The notes: generated by a model from the sequence alone, not told the origin. Shown: positions 8,485-17,965, counted from the stretch's first letter. The stretch is DNA of 64,000 nt from Alteromonas indica (GCA_003056425.1 PYVY01000012.1:91857-155856), one strand, 5' to 3'. Numbers and translations are program-made.

Positions 8485-9912
8485 GTGACCGTACCAGTAA
8501 GCCTGATGTGGTTCAGAAAAGACTTGCGGGTTAAAGACAATCCGGCACTTAATGCAGCGTGCGATGAAGGTAAAATAATCCCGATTTATATCCACGATAC
8601 TGCTGCGCCACAAGACCATCTGCCCGGTGAAGCTTCAGCATGGTGGCTGCATCAGTCTTTAGCGCAGTTAAATGAGCGACTAAACGGGCACCTGCAGTTG
8701 TTTCGTGGCAATGCCGGTGAACTAATCCCCCAATTACTTGAGCACTTTGAAGTTGATCGTATCTTTTGGAATCGCTGCTATGAGCCCTGGTCGGTTAAAC
8801 GTGATAAAAAGCTAAAACAAACACTTAAAAACAGCAGTATTCAGGTACATAGTTTTAATGGAAGTTTACTGTGGGAACCCATGACCATTGCTAAAAAGGA
8901 CGGTGGCCCCTACAAAGTATTCACCCCTTACTATAAAAAGGGATGTTTGCAGGCCCCCGAGCCACGCTATCCCAAAGCCCCTCCGGGCCGTATTACCTAC
9001 GCTGATGTGCCCCATAAAGGCGTCGCGTTGGCCGAACTGGAACTTCTGCCTTCAATAAACTGGTACGACACCATCGACAGCCTGTGGCAACCTGGTGAAG
9101 AAGGCGCTGCAGACCGCTTAAGTGCCTTCTTGAGCGAACCGGTGGAGTATTACCACAGTGAGCGAGACATACCAGGGGTAGAAGGTACATCCAGGCTTTC
9201 ACCCCACTTACATTGGGGCGAAATCTCGCCTAATCAGATTTGGTATGCCATAAAAGGTAAGTATGGCGATCAAGAGAATAAAAGCATTGAGACGTATTTA
9301 AGCGAGTTGGGCTGGCGGGAATTCAGTTATTACCTAATGTTTCACTTTCCGCACTTTGTTGAAGAAAACTTTAATGAAAAATTTAACCACTTCAACTGGC
9401 GGTACAGTGAAACCGAATTGGTGGCATGGCAGCAGGGGAAAACGGGTATTCCTATTGTTGATGCGGGCATGCGGCAGTTATGGCAAACCGGCTGGATACA
9501 TAATCGGGTAAGAATGATTGTAGGCTCCTTTCTGGTTAAAAACCTGCTTATGCACTGGCAACAGGGTGAGCAATGGTTCTGGGATTGCCTGGTTGATGCC
9601 GATCTGGCCAGCAATACTGCCGGATGGCAATGGGTGGCCGGTTCAGGAGCAGATGCTGCACCTTATTTCAGGGTTTTTAATCCGGTTTTACAAGGCGAGA
9701 AATTTGATAAACAAGGAGAGTATGTTCGCCACTATTGCCCTGAACTTAAAAGCCTGCCTGACAAATTTTTGCATAAGCCATGGGAGGCGAAGCCCGAAGT
9801 GCTGAAAGAAGCTGGTATTACGCTGGGTAAGGATTATCCCGAGCCATTGGTTGACTTAAAGCAAAGCCGGCGTAGGGCGCTGGATACGTTTGATGAGATA
9901 AAGGGAAAATAA
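8485..9912 (+). CDS. phrB: Class I CPD photolyase
   Basis: 475 aa from GTG 8485, with AAGAGG 6 bases upstream. It reverses cyclobutane pyrimidine dimers with blue light, using FADH- and an antenna cofactor. N-terminal antenna domain: LMWFRKDLRVKDNPAL. Catalytic FAD domain: GTSRLSPHLHWGEISPNQIW, ELGWREFSYYLMFHFP, GIPIVDAGMRQLWQTGWIHNR, WQWVAGSGADAAPYFRVFNP. The Trp-rich electron-transfer region (HWQQGEQWFWDCLVDAD) is present. Length and motifs are those of E. coli PhrB. The next gene starts 2 bases after the stop, so the two are co-transcribed. Confidence 0.93.
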   Translation: MTVPVSLMWFRKDLRVKDNPALNAACDEGKIIPIYIHDTAAPQDHLPGEASAWWLHQSLAQLNERLNGHLQLFRGNAGELIPQLLEHFEVDRIFWNRCYEPWSVKRDKKLKQTLKNSSIQVHSFNGSLLWEPMTIAKKDGGPYKVFTPYYKKGCLQAPEPRYPKAPPGRITYADVPHKGVALAELELLPSINWYDTIDSLWQPGEEGAADRLSAFLSEPVEYYHSERDIPGVEGTSRLSPHLHWGEISPNQIWYAIKGKYGDQENKSIETYLSELGWREFSYYLMFHFPHFVEENFNEKFNHFNWRYSETELVAWQQGKTGIPIVDAGMRQLWQTGWIHNRVRMIVGSFLVKNLLMHWQQGEQWFWDCLVDADLASNTAGWQWVAGSGADAAPYFRVFNPVLQGEKFDKQGEYVRHYCPELKSLPDKFLHKPWEAKPEVLKEAGITLGKDYPEPLVDLKQSRRRALDTFDEIKGK

Positions 9913-9914
9913 AC

Positions 9915-11456
9915 ATGGCGGGCACGCTTCGCTTAATACTAGGGGACCAACTCACTCGCACATTACCTGTGTTAACCGAAGCGAACCGTCAAAGCGACGT
10001 TATTTTACTGGCTGAAGTAAAAGAAGAAGCAACTTACGTAAAACACCATAAAAAGAAAATCATTTTGCTATTTTCGGCCATGCGTCATTTTGCCAGTACG
10101 CTGCGCCAGGACGGTTTTAAGGTGCATTATCGTAAATATGATGACTACGATAATAAAGGCTCGCTGTTAGCAGAGGTGCAAGCGGCGAAGGCGGCATATC
10201 ACTGCCATAGCGTGGTGGTAACCGAGCCGGGGGAATACCGGTTACTTGATGCTATGCAGCGCTGGGCCGAGCAACTGGACTGTCCGGTTACCCTATTACC
10301 TGACTGCCGGTTCTTATCGACTAAACAGGATTTTAGGCATTGGGCGCAAGACAGAAAAATATTACGCATGGAGTTTTTTTACCGGGAAATGCGTAAGAAA
10401 ACCGGTATCTTAATGGAACAAGGCGGCCCTATAGGTGGTAAATGGAATTTTGACAGCAGTAATCGTGAACCTATGCCTGCGACCGTGCAGCCTCCTGCGC
10501 CTACCCGGTTTGAACCAGATGACATCACCCGGCAGGTGATCGCGCTGGTGGACGAAACATTCGCAGACCACTTTGGCGAGAGTACCCAATTTCATTATGC
10601 GGTAACGCGCCAACAGGCGTTGCAAGTATTAAATGAATTTATTGCCCAGCGATTACCTGATTTCGGGCAATACCAGGATGCCATGCGACACAATATGCCC
10701 TGGCTGTTTCACTCGCATATTTCCTTTTACATAAATTGTGGGTTGTTAACCCCTGCCGAAGTTATTGAACAGGCTGAAACTGCGTATCATACGGGCGAAG
10801 CGCCGTTAAATTCGGTCGAAGGGTTTATCCGGCAAATTCTGGGTTGGCGTGAGTTCGTTCGAGGCTATTATTGGCACTTTATGCCCGAACTGAAACACGA
10901 TAACTATTTTAATACGCGCCGCGCGCTACCAGACTTCTTTTGGCACGGCTATACCAATATGAACTGTTTACGTCAGTGTATAACCGATACCAGACAGCAC
11001 GCATATGCGCACCATATCCAACGGCTAATGGTACTGGGTAATTTTGCGTTGCTATGTGAACTTGCGCCTGAAGCGGTACAACAGTGGTATTTGCTCGTGT
11101 ACGCCGACGCCTATGAGTGGGTGGAGCTACCTAATGTTGCCGGTATGATACTGTACGCAGACGGCGGTAAGCTTGCCAGTAAGCCATACATCTCTAGTGG
11201 CAGTTATATCAATAAAATGTCGGATTATTGCAAAAACTGTGGTTACAGTGTTTCGAAGAAAACCGGTGATAACGCCTGCCCGTTTAATTATCTCTACTGG
11301 CGTTTTATTGATGTTCATCAACATGTACTAAGATCCAATCCCCGCATGGCCTTGATTTATAAAAGCTTCGAAAGGATGGGGCCAGATAAAATTGCAGCTT
11401 TGCGCGATGAGGCTACAGCATTTTTGACAAAAATCAGCAAAAATGAAGAAGTCTGA
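9915..11456 (+). CDS. Iron-sulfur photolyase-related protein ((6-4) photolyase type)
   Basis: 513 aa. It belongs to the deoxyribodipyrimidine photolyase-related (DPRP) family, whose Agrobacterium member PhrB repairs (6-4) photoproducts and carries a [4Fe-4S] cluster. N-terminal: LRLILGDQLTRTLPVL. The four cluster cysteines can be matched: NFALLCELAP, then YCKNCGYS (two) and NACPFNYLYW. Also conserved: QILGWREFVRGYYW and LPNVAGMILYADGG. It follows phrB by 2 bases and overlaps the DUF2256 gene by 14 bases, so phrB, this gene and DUF2256 form a tight operon. Confidence 0.9.
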   Translation: MAGTLRLILGDQLTRTLPVLTEANRQSDVILLAEVKEEATYVKHHKKKIILLFSAMRHFASTLRQDGFKVHYRKYDDYDNKGSLLAEVQAAKAAYHCHSVVVTEPGEYRLLDAMQRWAEQLDCPVTLLPDCRFLSTKQDFRHWAQDRKILRMEFFYREMRKKTGILMEQGGPIGGKWNFDSSNREPMPATVQPPAPTRFEPDDITRQVIALVDETFADHFGESTQFHYAVTRQQALQVLNEFIAQRLPDFGQYQDAMRHNMPWLFHSHISFYINCGLLTPAEVIEQAETAYHTGEAPLNSVEGFIRQILGWREFVRGYYWHFMPELKHDNYFNTRRALPDFFWHGYTNMNCLRQCITDTRQHAYAHHIQRLMVLGNFALLCELAPEAVQQWYLLVYADAYEWVELPNVAGMILYADGGKLASKPYISSGSYINKMSDYCKNCGYSVSKKTGDNACPFNYLYWRFIDVHQHVLRSNPRMALIYKSFERMGPDKIAALRDEATAFLTKISKNEEV

Positions 11457-11595
11457 GTTACCGTCTAAAATTTGTCCGGTTTGCTGCCGTCCATTTTCCT
11501 GGCGTAAAAAATGGGCAAAGAACTGGCCCCAGGTAAAATACTGTTCTAAGCGCTGCGCAGGTGCACGTAGCCCAGGCCTACCAAAGCCTGTCTAA
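11443..11595 (+). CDS. DUF2256 small zinc-ribbon-like protein
   Basis: 50 aa from ATG 11443, inside the end of the DPRP gene: MKKSELPSKICPVCCRPFSW, RKKWAKNW, QVKYCSKRC. Two Cys pairs (CPVC and CSKRC) suggest a metal-binding knuckle. DUF2256 genes are commonly found beside DPRP-type photolyases. The gene is too short for most gene finders. Role unknown; a helper for the Fe-S photolyase is a reasonable inference from linkage. Confidence 0.85.
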   Translation: MKKSELPSKICPVCCRPFSWRKKWAKNWPQVKYCSKRCAGARSPGLPKPV

Positions 11596-11600
11596 GTCAC

Positions 11601-11641
11601 GTATGTTAACGGTAATAACCATAATAGTGCGGTTAACATAC
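11601..11641. repeat. 10-bp inverted repeat with GTTAAC cores
   Basis: GTATGTTAAC (11601-11610) and GTTAACATAC (11632-11641) are perfect inverted copies separated by 21 bases, just after the DUF2256 stop. It could be a terminator hairpin for the photolyase operon, though there is no T-tract, or an operator for the following gene. Confidence 0.45.
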
Positions 11642-11748
11642 TGAGCATTAATCAATAGTGCGGAGGCTAAGGCTACCGACTTTGCTTTATTGCACTTTTA
11701 ACCGCTCACTCTCGTAACCAGTGCTCTGCTGACCAATAAAGACAACTT

Positions 11749-12786
11749 ATGAAACTATTATCTGCGATAGCCGCTACCGTATTTATCTTTAGCTCGACGA
11801 ATGTCACTTATGCGGCTGATGCTGAACAAGTTGCTGTTGTAAAAGGCACCCAAATTACCGGCGTAACTGTTAGTAACCAGGGCGATATTTTTGTTAATGC
11901 TCCAAATTGGCGGGATGGCGTCTCGTTTGCCGTAGCGCGCATTAATAAGTCCACTGATAAGTTCACTCCTTACCCTGACAACGCCTACAATCAATGTGTG
12001 GCAAACAGTGATGTTCGGGATGATTGCTTTTTAGCAGTACAATCAGTGGTGGCCAGTAATGATAAATTATATGTTTTAGATACTCGAAATCCTAAATTCC
12101 AGCAGGTAAAGGATGCCCCGCGCATATTTGTAATAGACCTGAACACCGATAAAGTTGAGAAGGTGCTTACATTATCAGCCCAGGCCTATCATCGAGATTC
12201 TTATATTAACGATTTACGCATAGACCATAAAACGAACCGGGTCTATATGACAGATTCTGCCCACGCCGGGCTGGTGGTGTACAACCTTAACGACGATAGT
12301 AGCTATCGTATATTAGACAATCACCACAGTACCAGAGCGCAGGTCGAGACGTTAAATATCCAGGGCAAAGCCTTCACCATGCAGGTACAATCCGATGGCA
12401 TAGCATTGGATACCTACAACGATACACTCTATTATCATGCGCTATCAGGCTATACGCTTTATGCGATAAATACCGCCGATATTAAACAAGGTGGCGATAT
12501 AGCGAATAAGGCTATATGGGAAGTCGCAAAGACAGGCGCGCCGGACGGAATGATATTGGATAAACGCGGTAATTTATATTTAGCTGATCTTGAAAAACAA
12601 CAGGTACAATATTTAACTCCCGCACATGATTTACGCACCTTGGTAGAAGGCGAGGCAGTGAACTGGGCGGATACCTTTAGTATTTACAATAATTATCTGT
12701 ATTATACCAATAGTAAAATTCAGGATGCCGGTAAAGACGTAAGCAATATGCACTTTGAGGTTTATCGAGTAAAACTTCCTGACTAA
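11749..12786 (+). CDS. Secreted MRJP/yellow-like beta-propeller protein
   Basis: 345 aa with signal peptide MKLLSAIAATVFIFSSTNVTYA. The sequence TPYPDNAYNQC, LYVLDTRNPKFQ, PRIFVIDLNTDKVEKVLTL, YINDLRIDHKTNRVYMTDSA and QSDGIALDTYNDTLYYHAL follows the major royal jelly/yellow protein family (SMP-30-like propeller), often annotated as L-dopachrome tautomerase-related. The substrate cannot be told from sequence. It appears monocistronic; a hairpin at 12813-12860 follows it. Confidence 0.8.
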   Translation: MKLLSAIAATVFIFSSTNVTYAADAEQVAVVKGTQITGVTVSNQGDIFVNAPNWRDGVSFAVARINKSTDKFTPYPDNAYNQCVANSDVRDDCFLAVQSVVASNDKLYVLDTRNPKFQQVKDAPRIFVIDLNTDKVEKVLTLSAQAYHRDSYINDLRIDHKTNRVYMTDSAHAGLVVYNLNDDSSYRILDNHHSTRAQVETLNIQGKAFTMQVQSDGIALDTYNDTLYYHALSGYTLYAINTADIKQGGDIANKAIWEVAKTGAPDGMILDKRGNLYLADLEKQQVQYLTPAHDLRTLVEGEAVNWADTFSIYNNYLYYTNSKIQDAGKDVSNMHFEVYRVKLPD

Positions 12787-12812
12787 TGTCTCGTTCACTC
12801 TTTTTCCCGGTT

Positions 12813-12860
12813 GCTATGTTCGTTACCCACTGCATTTTGTAAATGCGGAATGAACATAGC
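12813..12860. terminator. Two-part hairpin after the MRJP-like gene
   Basis: Outer stem GCTATGTTC (12813-12821)/GAACATAGC (12852-12860), inner stem GCATTT (12832-12837)/AAATGC (12841-12846). It starts 27 bases after the stop. No T-tract follows, so intrinsic termination is uncertain. Confidence 0.45.
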
Positions 12861-13202
12861 AGCGACCAAACGGTATAAATACCGAAACACTCCATCAGGC
12901 GTTTTATTTCTTTGTGGTTGTGCAGTTAACATTTACTTTAAGAGGAATTTTACGGCACCATACTCGTATTTTTTTGAAACTTATTTAATCAGCATCACCG
13001 ATATAGGAAACCTATCCAGGTTAAAATACATCGAAAATTTATAGACAAAGGATCTTCAATATCAGAGTGCGATCCTTAATTTTCGCTATCCACACGTACA
13101 GTAGTAAATAAGTCGTATTATTTATAAAAAATACATTCTATATAAACCTCTCCATCACTCGCACTGTACCAATGAATGTTAAATATAATTAAGGAGAAGG
13201 TT
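12861..13202. other. Upstream region of the repeat-containing membrane protein
   Basis: 342 AT-rich bases with no credible gene. It ends in a very strong ribosome binding site (AAGGAGAAGG, 13190-13199) for the next gene. Confidence 0.4.
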
Positions 13203-14912
13203 ATGCGCAAAAATTTGGGTATTGGCGTCGCTAGTCTATTGGTTTTATTTAGTCCTTTAGCAACTGCGCAGCAGGCTACAATAAGTGAAGTATCAATGTC
13301 GGGACATTTTTTCACCAGTGTAATAGCTGGCGTCGTTATCGCCGTTGGCATTCAATTTTTATTAAGCAATCTGGCCGTGGCCCTGGGTATCAGTGCTGTC
13401 GGAGATCTTCGCAAGAGTGATGACAATACCAGTAAATCCGAAGACGGGTCGCACACGTCATGGAGTGCAACCAGTAAAAAAGTTATATCGGCAATGGGCG
13501 TCTTTACCACATTGACTATGTCGATTTCGTTGTTTGCAGGCACCTGGTTAGCATTAGACCTGGCGCAAAGCGCAACCGTGTTAAATGGCGCAATTACCGG
13601 CTTGGTAATTTGGGCATTATTTTTTATGGTTTGTCTTTATTTCGACATTAAACTCACCACAAGTATTACCGGTAGACTGGTCGACTTTATTCAGGCAAGT
13701 ATCAGCAAAACCGGCAGTATTCTTTCCGGCGCGGTAACTTCAAGTAATCAGCCGAAACCCCAGGAGTTTGCTGAACAAACAGTAAAAGCGATACATGACG
13801 AAATCCGCCAGGAATTCGATGTTTCAGATATCGATAAAAAAATTAAGAATTACATAGATCGGGCGTCGTCAGATCTAAATGCAACCGATCTGCGCAAGGA
13901 AATGGAGAAGTTACTCCACGAAATTGAAATAGAAGAGCAATACAACACAGATGATCCGGATGCGGCGCGCAAATTAATTTTAGAGGTAGCGAATAAACAG
14001 TCTTCAGTAAGCAGCCAGGATAAGCAAAAGTTCAAAGATGCCGTAGGCCAAGCCAAATCAGCTTTACGTGAAGGCGGCGATTCAAACCAGGCTAAAGCTA
14101 CAGCAGTATTTGATAAACTGAGCCCGGGTAACGATGAGCAAGGTCAGAACTATCGTAAAATGGTAAGTGATTACCTGGACAATATGGGCAAAGAGGAAGT
14201 GTCCTCTGAACAGATTGAACAAGATCTTGAGAAAATCTTTAATAATCCAAAAGACTCTCAGCAAGTTATAAAAGGCCGCTTTGAAAAAATTGACCGAGAC
14301 ACCATCACCGCTGCTATTGCTGCACATCCCGATATGGATGAGACCAAGGCTAATAAGGTCGTAGCGATTTTTGACAAAGTCGCCAATAAATTTGCCGCTA
14401 AATCTTCATCGGTAAGTACGGGTAATGAGAATTCGAATCAGGGTAGTGAGCTGGATAACCTTCCTGTGAAACGCAGCAAAGCAGAAACACGAGTTCAACA
14501 GTGGTTTGACAGAATGAATCGTCCAGAATTGCGCTATCGTAATCTTAAAGGCGATTTCATGGAGATACTAGATAATCCAAAAATCGCGCCTTCTGTGTTG
14601 TCAAAACGTTTATCAAAAATGGACGAAAAGTCGGTCAGAGCGTTGCTAACGAATAACAGCCAGCTTGATGAATCAGATATTGATCAATATATGGAAAGAT
14701 TTACTGAGGCCAAATCAGAACTTATCAGCCGGGTAAATCAGTTGCAAGAAGAGGCAACTAACCGGATAAACGCTTTACAAGATAGTGCGCTTAAGCAATC
14801 TGAGTATGTTCGACAGTCGGCTATGGCTGCAGCATGGTGGTTGTTTATCAGCGCTACTGTAAGTGGTGCAGCTGCTTTGGTGGCAGGCGCCCTGGCAGCA
14901 AACATCATTTAA
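13203..14912 (+). CDS. Unrecognised membrane protein with internal helical repeats
   Basis: 569 aa from ATG 13203 (AAGGAGAAGG upstream; a start 27 bases earlier has no such site). N-terminal signal or TM (MRKNLGIGVASLLVLFSPLA), then TM near residues 30-55, 95-118 and 122-145, a long cytoplasm- or periplasm-exposed helical region, and a C-terminal TM (AAAWWLFISATVSGAAALVA). The exposed part holds two related ~55-residue units beginning IFNNPKDSQQVIKGRFEKID and ILDNPKIAPSVLSKRLSKMD; each has NPK, R-F/L-x-K-I/M-D and a later acidic helix. I do not recognise the family. It is closed by a strong terminator and stands alone, so it is probably expressed as one gene. Confidence 0.75.
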   Translation: MRKNLGIGVASLLVLFSPLATAQQATISEVSMSGHFFTSVIAGVVIAVGIQFLLSNLAVALGISAVGDLRKSDDNTSKSEDGSHTSWSATSKKVISAMGVFTTLTMSISLFAGTWLALDLAQSATVLNGAITGLVIWALFFMVCLYFDIKLTTSITGRLVDFIQASISKTGSILSGAVTSSNQPKPQEFAEQTVKAIHDEIRQEFDVSDIDKKIKNYIDRASSDLNATDLRKEMEKLLHEIEIEEQYNTDDPDAARKLILEVANKQSSVSSQDKQKFKDAVGQAKSALREGGDSNQAKATAVFDKLSPGNDEQGQNYRKMVSDYLDNMGKEEVSSEQIEQDLEKIFNNPKDSQQVIKGRFEKIDRDTITAAIAAHPDMDETKANKVVAIFDKVANKFAAKSSSVSTGNENSNQGSELDNLPVKRSKAETRVQQWFDRMNRPELRYRNLKGDFMEILDNPKIAPSVLSKRLSKMDEKSVRALLTNNSQLDESDIDQYMERFTEAKSELISRVNQLQEEATNRINALQDSALKQSEYVRQSAMAAAWWLFISATVSGAAALVAGALAANII

Positions 14913-14938
14913 ACTTAACCTAAAACACGCAATTGAAT

Positions 14939-14964
14939 AGCCCAGTTTTACTGGGCTTTTTTTT
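14939..14964 (+). terminator. Rho-independent terminator
   Basis: AGCCCAG (14939-14945), loop TTTTA, CTGGGCT (14951-14957) running into eight T (14957-14964). It lies 26 bases after the stop at 14912. Confidence 0.92.
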
Positions 14965-15429
14965 ACAAAAAATATCGCATTTCATGCTGTAGGTTAAAAA
15001 TCATTGCGGTCTCAGTAAGCGTTTTCTCGATTGTATAAGGCTCATTACGTTTTTTATTGACGCCTACACAGTGTCTTCACACCATATTGATAGCTATTAC
15101 GCTGGTGTGGCACCGCAATACAGCGTCGATTACCGGTTAACGCGAGGCACCCACATGGCTTACCTTCGTAGCGGTTAGTTGAATTCAATCTAAAACAGAA
15201 ACTGAGGGAGTAGGGTTTAAAACTAATGTACGCGACGTTGTTCCGCTCGAATATTACGTAAATTGACACAGGGTAAGTCGATAATGGGCTAATTAAAATA
15301 ATGTTATGAGGATAAGAAGTAGTCTGCATATCTATTGCAAACGTATTGGCATAAGTAGGGTTCGCCGCAGCCATGCAAAATATGTATTGCATAGATGACA
15401 TGTAACTAATTGAAGTAATGGAGAAAATT
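14965..15429. other. Intergenic, no gene supported
   Basis: About 465 bases. A 171-codon minus-strand frame overlaps this stretch and the next gene, but its composition is not protein-like and it runs through the DUF421 start. GGAG at 15420-15423 is the ribosome binding site of the next gene. Confidence 0.4.
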
Positions 15430-15957
15430 ATGTTCACTGATGGGCCTGCGCTGGACACGTTGCTGAAAGGGCTATGCCTGACGGCTATGGGAATGGTTTG
15501 GGTAGTTATATTAGTCAGGATTAATGGCTTACGTTCATTCTCCAAAATGACTAACTTTGATTTTGTCATGACGGTGGCTGTAGGTTCACTACTGGCAAGC
15601 GCCAGTCAGTCTGCTGATTGGTATGCTTTTTTGCAGGCCGTATACGCCATGGCAGCGCTATTTATTGTTCAGTTCAGTACAGCGAAGCTACGCCGGGGTT
15701 CTGATCGTTTCGAAGCGTTTATGCAAAATCAGCCGGTCATTTTGATGCGTGAAGGTGAGATTAATGAAACCGCTTTAGCCCATACGCGGGTAGCCAAAGA
15801 TGATTTATTGGCAAAATTGCGAGAAGCAAACGTTAAACAGTTTAGTGATGTGCAAGCGGTTGTTCTGGAAACCACCGGAGATATATCAGTTATCACGGGA
15901 GAAAGCTGTTCGCCCGAACTGTTGCGCGGTACAAAGAGCATCACGCCAAAAAGGTAA
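15430..15957 (+). CDS. DUF421 (YetF-like) membrane protein
   Basis: 175 aa from ATG 15430; the ATG at 15418 overlaps the GGAG ribosome binding site and is rejected. Two or three N-terminal TM segments (LCLTAMGMVWVVILVRI, FVMTVAVGSLLASA, YAMAALFIVQF) are followed by the DUF421 soluble domain with the conserved RINGLRSFSKMTNFDF and QPVILMREGEI and a strand-rich C-terminus (VQAVVLETTGDISVI). Family members are associated with spore or stress membranes in Firmicutes; role here unknown. Length is typical of the short form. Confidence 0.85.
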   Translation: MFTDGPALDTLLKGLCLTAMGMVWVVILVRINGLRSFSKMTNFDFVMTVAVGSLLASASQSADWYAFLQAVYAMAALFIVQFSTAKLRRGSDRFEAFMQNQPVILMREGEINETALAHTRVAKDDLLAKLREANVKQFSDVQAVVLETTGDISVITGESCSPELLRGTKSITPKR

Positions 15958-16311
15958 GGCTTTTCTATGTAAACATATCGAGCATGGGCGCCAACCCAAT
16001 GCCGTACCTTCTTCGTGATTTTCAGCTGGCTGCTTAAGTAAGAAATCATCCTTTTAGGCGTGAGTTGCCTCTAAAAGAAACATTTAAAAGAAGCATTATA
16101 TTAAATATCTAAAAAAAGCATACTCATTTAACTAGGTTATCGTAACTCGCTGTTCGATATATTCTTCATCCTGATATACCACCGTAAATATCCCATCAAG
16201 GTTGCTTCGGTATATCTATAATACATCGCTTTTTTATAACAATACCTGATGCTATTAATGAAGCTTTACTAACTACGGCGGTGTCTCTACGGTTTTGTGG
16301 GTAGAAAGTAT
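15958..16311. other. Intergenic, nothing recognised
   Basis: 354 bases of AT-rich sequence before a decayed toxin-like reading frame. No intact frame or hairpin of note. Confidence 0.4.
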
Positions 16312-16509
16312 ATGCGCCATTTCCAGGCCTGCGCGATAAAGCATATTGAGGGTAGGGCAGCAACAGACTTTGGCGCAGGCATTAATTATCTTCGCACTGA
16401 CCTAGCAGAGCGCAGCCAAGATATTGTGAAAATGTAGCCAGTACGCATTTTTCGTTTTGTAGATAATGATATTTACACAATAGAGCTTACCCATAGCGTG
16501 GCACGTTGA
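16312..16509 (+). pseudogene. Decayed ParE/RelE-like toxin remnant
   Basis: One frame from ATG 16312 reads ATDFGAGINYLRTDLAERSQ, then a TAG at 16435-16437, then PVRIFRFVDNDIYTIELTHS to TGA 16507-16509. The pattern 'YLRxDL ... R.FRF ... I.I..THS.AR' resembles the C-terminal half of ParE-type toxins, where a similar strand ends in VLH..R. With the stop codon and no antitoxin gene upstream it cannot be functional as is. The family assignment is by eye and uncertain. Confidence 0.35.
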
Positions 16510-16531
16510 AAATAAACTCGAAGGATAAACA

Positions 16532-17317
16532 ATGAAAACTATTTTAATTACTGGTGCTACTGACGGGTTGGGATTGGCCACCGCACATGCGCTTGCTGAA
16601 ACGGGTCATCACCTTATTGTGCATGGAAGAGACGAAAAAAAACTGGCTAACATGTTAAATACTATTCCTAATGGCGTAAACATAACGTGCTTGTGCGCTG
16701 ATTTTGACGATCTTCGCCAGGTTAACGCTATGGGGAAAATAATACGACAGAAATTTAAAAAGATTGATCTATTAATTAATAATGCTGGCGTGTTGAAGGT
16801 GCCGGATAATAGCCAACATATGATTGATTTACGTTTTCGCGTAAATACACTCGCGCCTTATATTCTGTATCTAAATCTAGTTGAACCACTTACCGGGGGC
16901 CGTGTGATAAACCTTTCATCTGCAGCCCAAAGTACAATAGATATGGATGCAATAACCGGTAAAAAAGTATATCACGATGATATGCAGGCATATTCACAAA
17001 GTAAATTAGCCTTGACCCTGTGGACGTTCGCGCTTGCAAATGATTCGGATAGAGCATGCGATTTTATGGCCGTCAATCCAGGCTCCTTATTGGCAACAAA
17101 AATGGTCAAGGAAGGGTTTGGTATTGCCGGGAAAGATATAGCCAGCGCAGTCGATTTACTTAGCGCACTGTCATTATCTACACAATATAATAATGTAAAC
17201 GGGCGTTATTATGATAATGATATAGGGGACTTTGGCCAGGCGCATCCCGATGCTTACCTAGCAGAACTTCAATCCGACATACTAGCTACTATGGATGGCG
17301 TTTTTCGCCAACTATAG
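16532..17317 (+). CDS. Short-chain dehydrogenase/reductase
   Basis: 261 aa. Classical SDR: the nucleotide-binding TGATDGLGLATA at residues 7-18, NNAGVL near 89, a catalytic serine region (NLSSAAQS) and the YSQSK catalytic pair near residue 152-156. AVNPGSL follows the active site. It oxidises or reduces an unknown alcohol/ketone with NAD(P). GAAGGA precedes the ATG. It is a single gene at the edge of the phage-remnant region. Confidence 0.88.
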   Translation: MKTILITGATDGLGLATAHALAETGHHLIVHGRDEKKLANMLNTIPNGVNITCLCADFDDLRQVNAMGKIIRQKFKKIDLLINNAGVLKVPDNSQHMIDLRFRVNTLAPYILYLNLVEPLTGGRVINLSSAAQSTIDMDAITGKKVYHDDMQAYSQSKLALTLWTFALANDSDRACDFMAVNPGSLLATKMVKEGFGIAGKDIASAVDLLSALSLSTQYNNVNGRYYDNDIGDFGQAHPDAYLAELQSDILATMDGVFRQL

Positions 17318-17560
17318 GTGCATATAGGACGTTAGCCATAATCAAAAATGTATCGTAAAGTATTAGAAAAATACACAATAATTACCGCCAATCAGCCGTC
17401 TTATCGCATATGAAGACTGTTTTAACGACTGCATAGAAAAATTTAAATGACTGACCAACTGACAATAATGTTACTGCTAAACTGCCCAACAAATTAGTTG
17501 CCTCATAGATACATTATGGATCAACGGTCATGATTTACGCGAAATGATGTTAGGTTGATA

Positions 17561-17965
17561 TCCAAATCGACATCCCGATATCGCCGGGCAATGGTCACAC
17601 TGACATACAGAAATATCGATGATTGGCGCGCTGACGACGTAAGTTACTTTATGCGATTAGTCCGGTAATGGTGTAAACGCAGAGAGATTGAAGTTCGTTA
17701 CGTCTGGGTAGCTGAATTACAAAAGCGCGGTGCCGTTCATTATCATGTGGTGTTCTGGTTGCCGATTGGTATCGCGTTGCCAAAGCCAGACAACTAAGGT
17801 TGGTGGCGGCATGGTATGACGCGCAATGAATGGGTCAAACGGCCAGTTGCGTATCTGGCTAAGTACTTGTCTAAAGATGATGCCGATGCATTCCCAAAAG
17901 GTTGACGAACTATAGGCGCGGCGGTTTATCGGCGCCGGCCAGAAATGAACGTTGTTTATGGTTAA
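17561..17965 (+). pseudogene. Decayed inovirus replication-initiation protein
   Basis: A single frame reads RRAMVTLTYRNIDDWRADDV and SYFMRLVR, a TAA, WCKRREIEVRYVWVAELQKR, GAVHYHVVFWLPIGIALPKP, DN, a TAA, GWWRHGMTRNEWVKRPVAYL, AKYLSKDDADAFPKG, a TGA, RTIGAAVY. The HYHVVFWLP, 'LPKPD.GWW.HGMT' and 'YLAKYLSK...FPKG' segments are those of rolling-circle replication proteins of filamentous phages. Three in-frame stops and no frameshift mean a gene inactivated mostly by point mutation. It lies ~280 bases from the dif site, where XerCD-using filamentous phages integrate. No coat, zot or other phage gene was recognised nearby. Confidence 0.75.

Noticed and set aside
7920..8540. 206-codon minus-strand frame between the two photolyase genes, ending ATGA-coupled to the next gene
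   Set aside because: The second half has poor protein-like composition and the first part overlaps the phrB start. Kept only as a remark in the region entry.
15054..15569. 171-codon minus-strand frame
   Set aside because: Runs through the start of the well-supported DUF421 gene, no ribosome binding site, odd composition.
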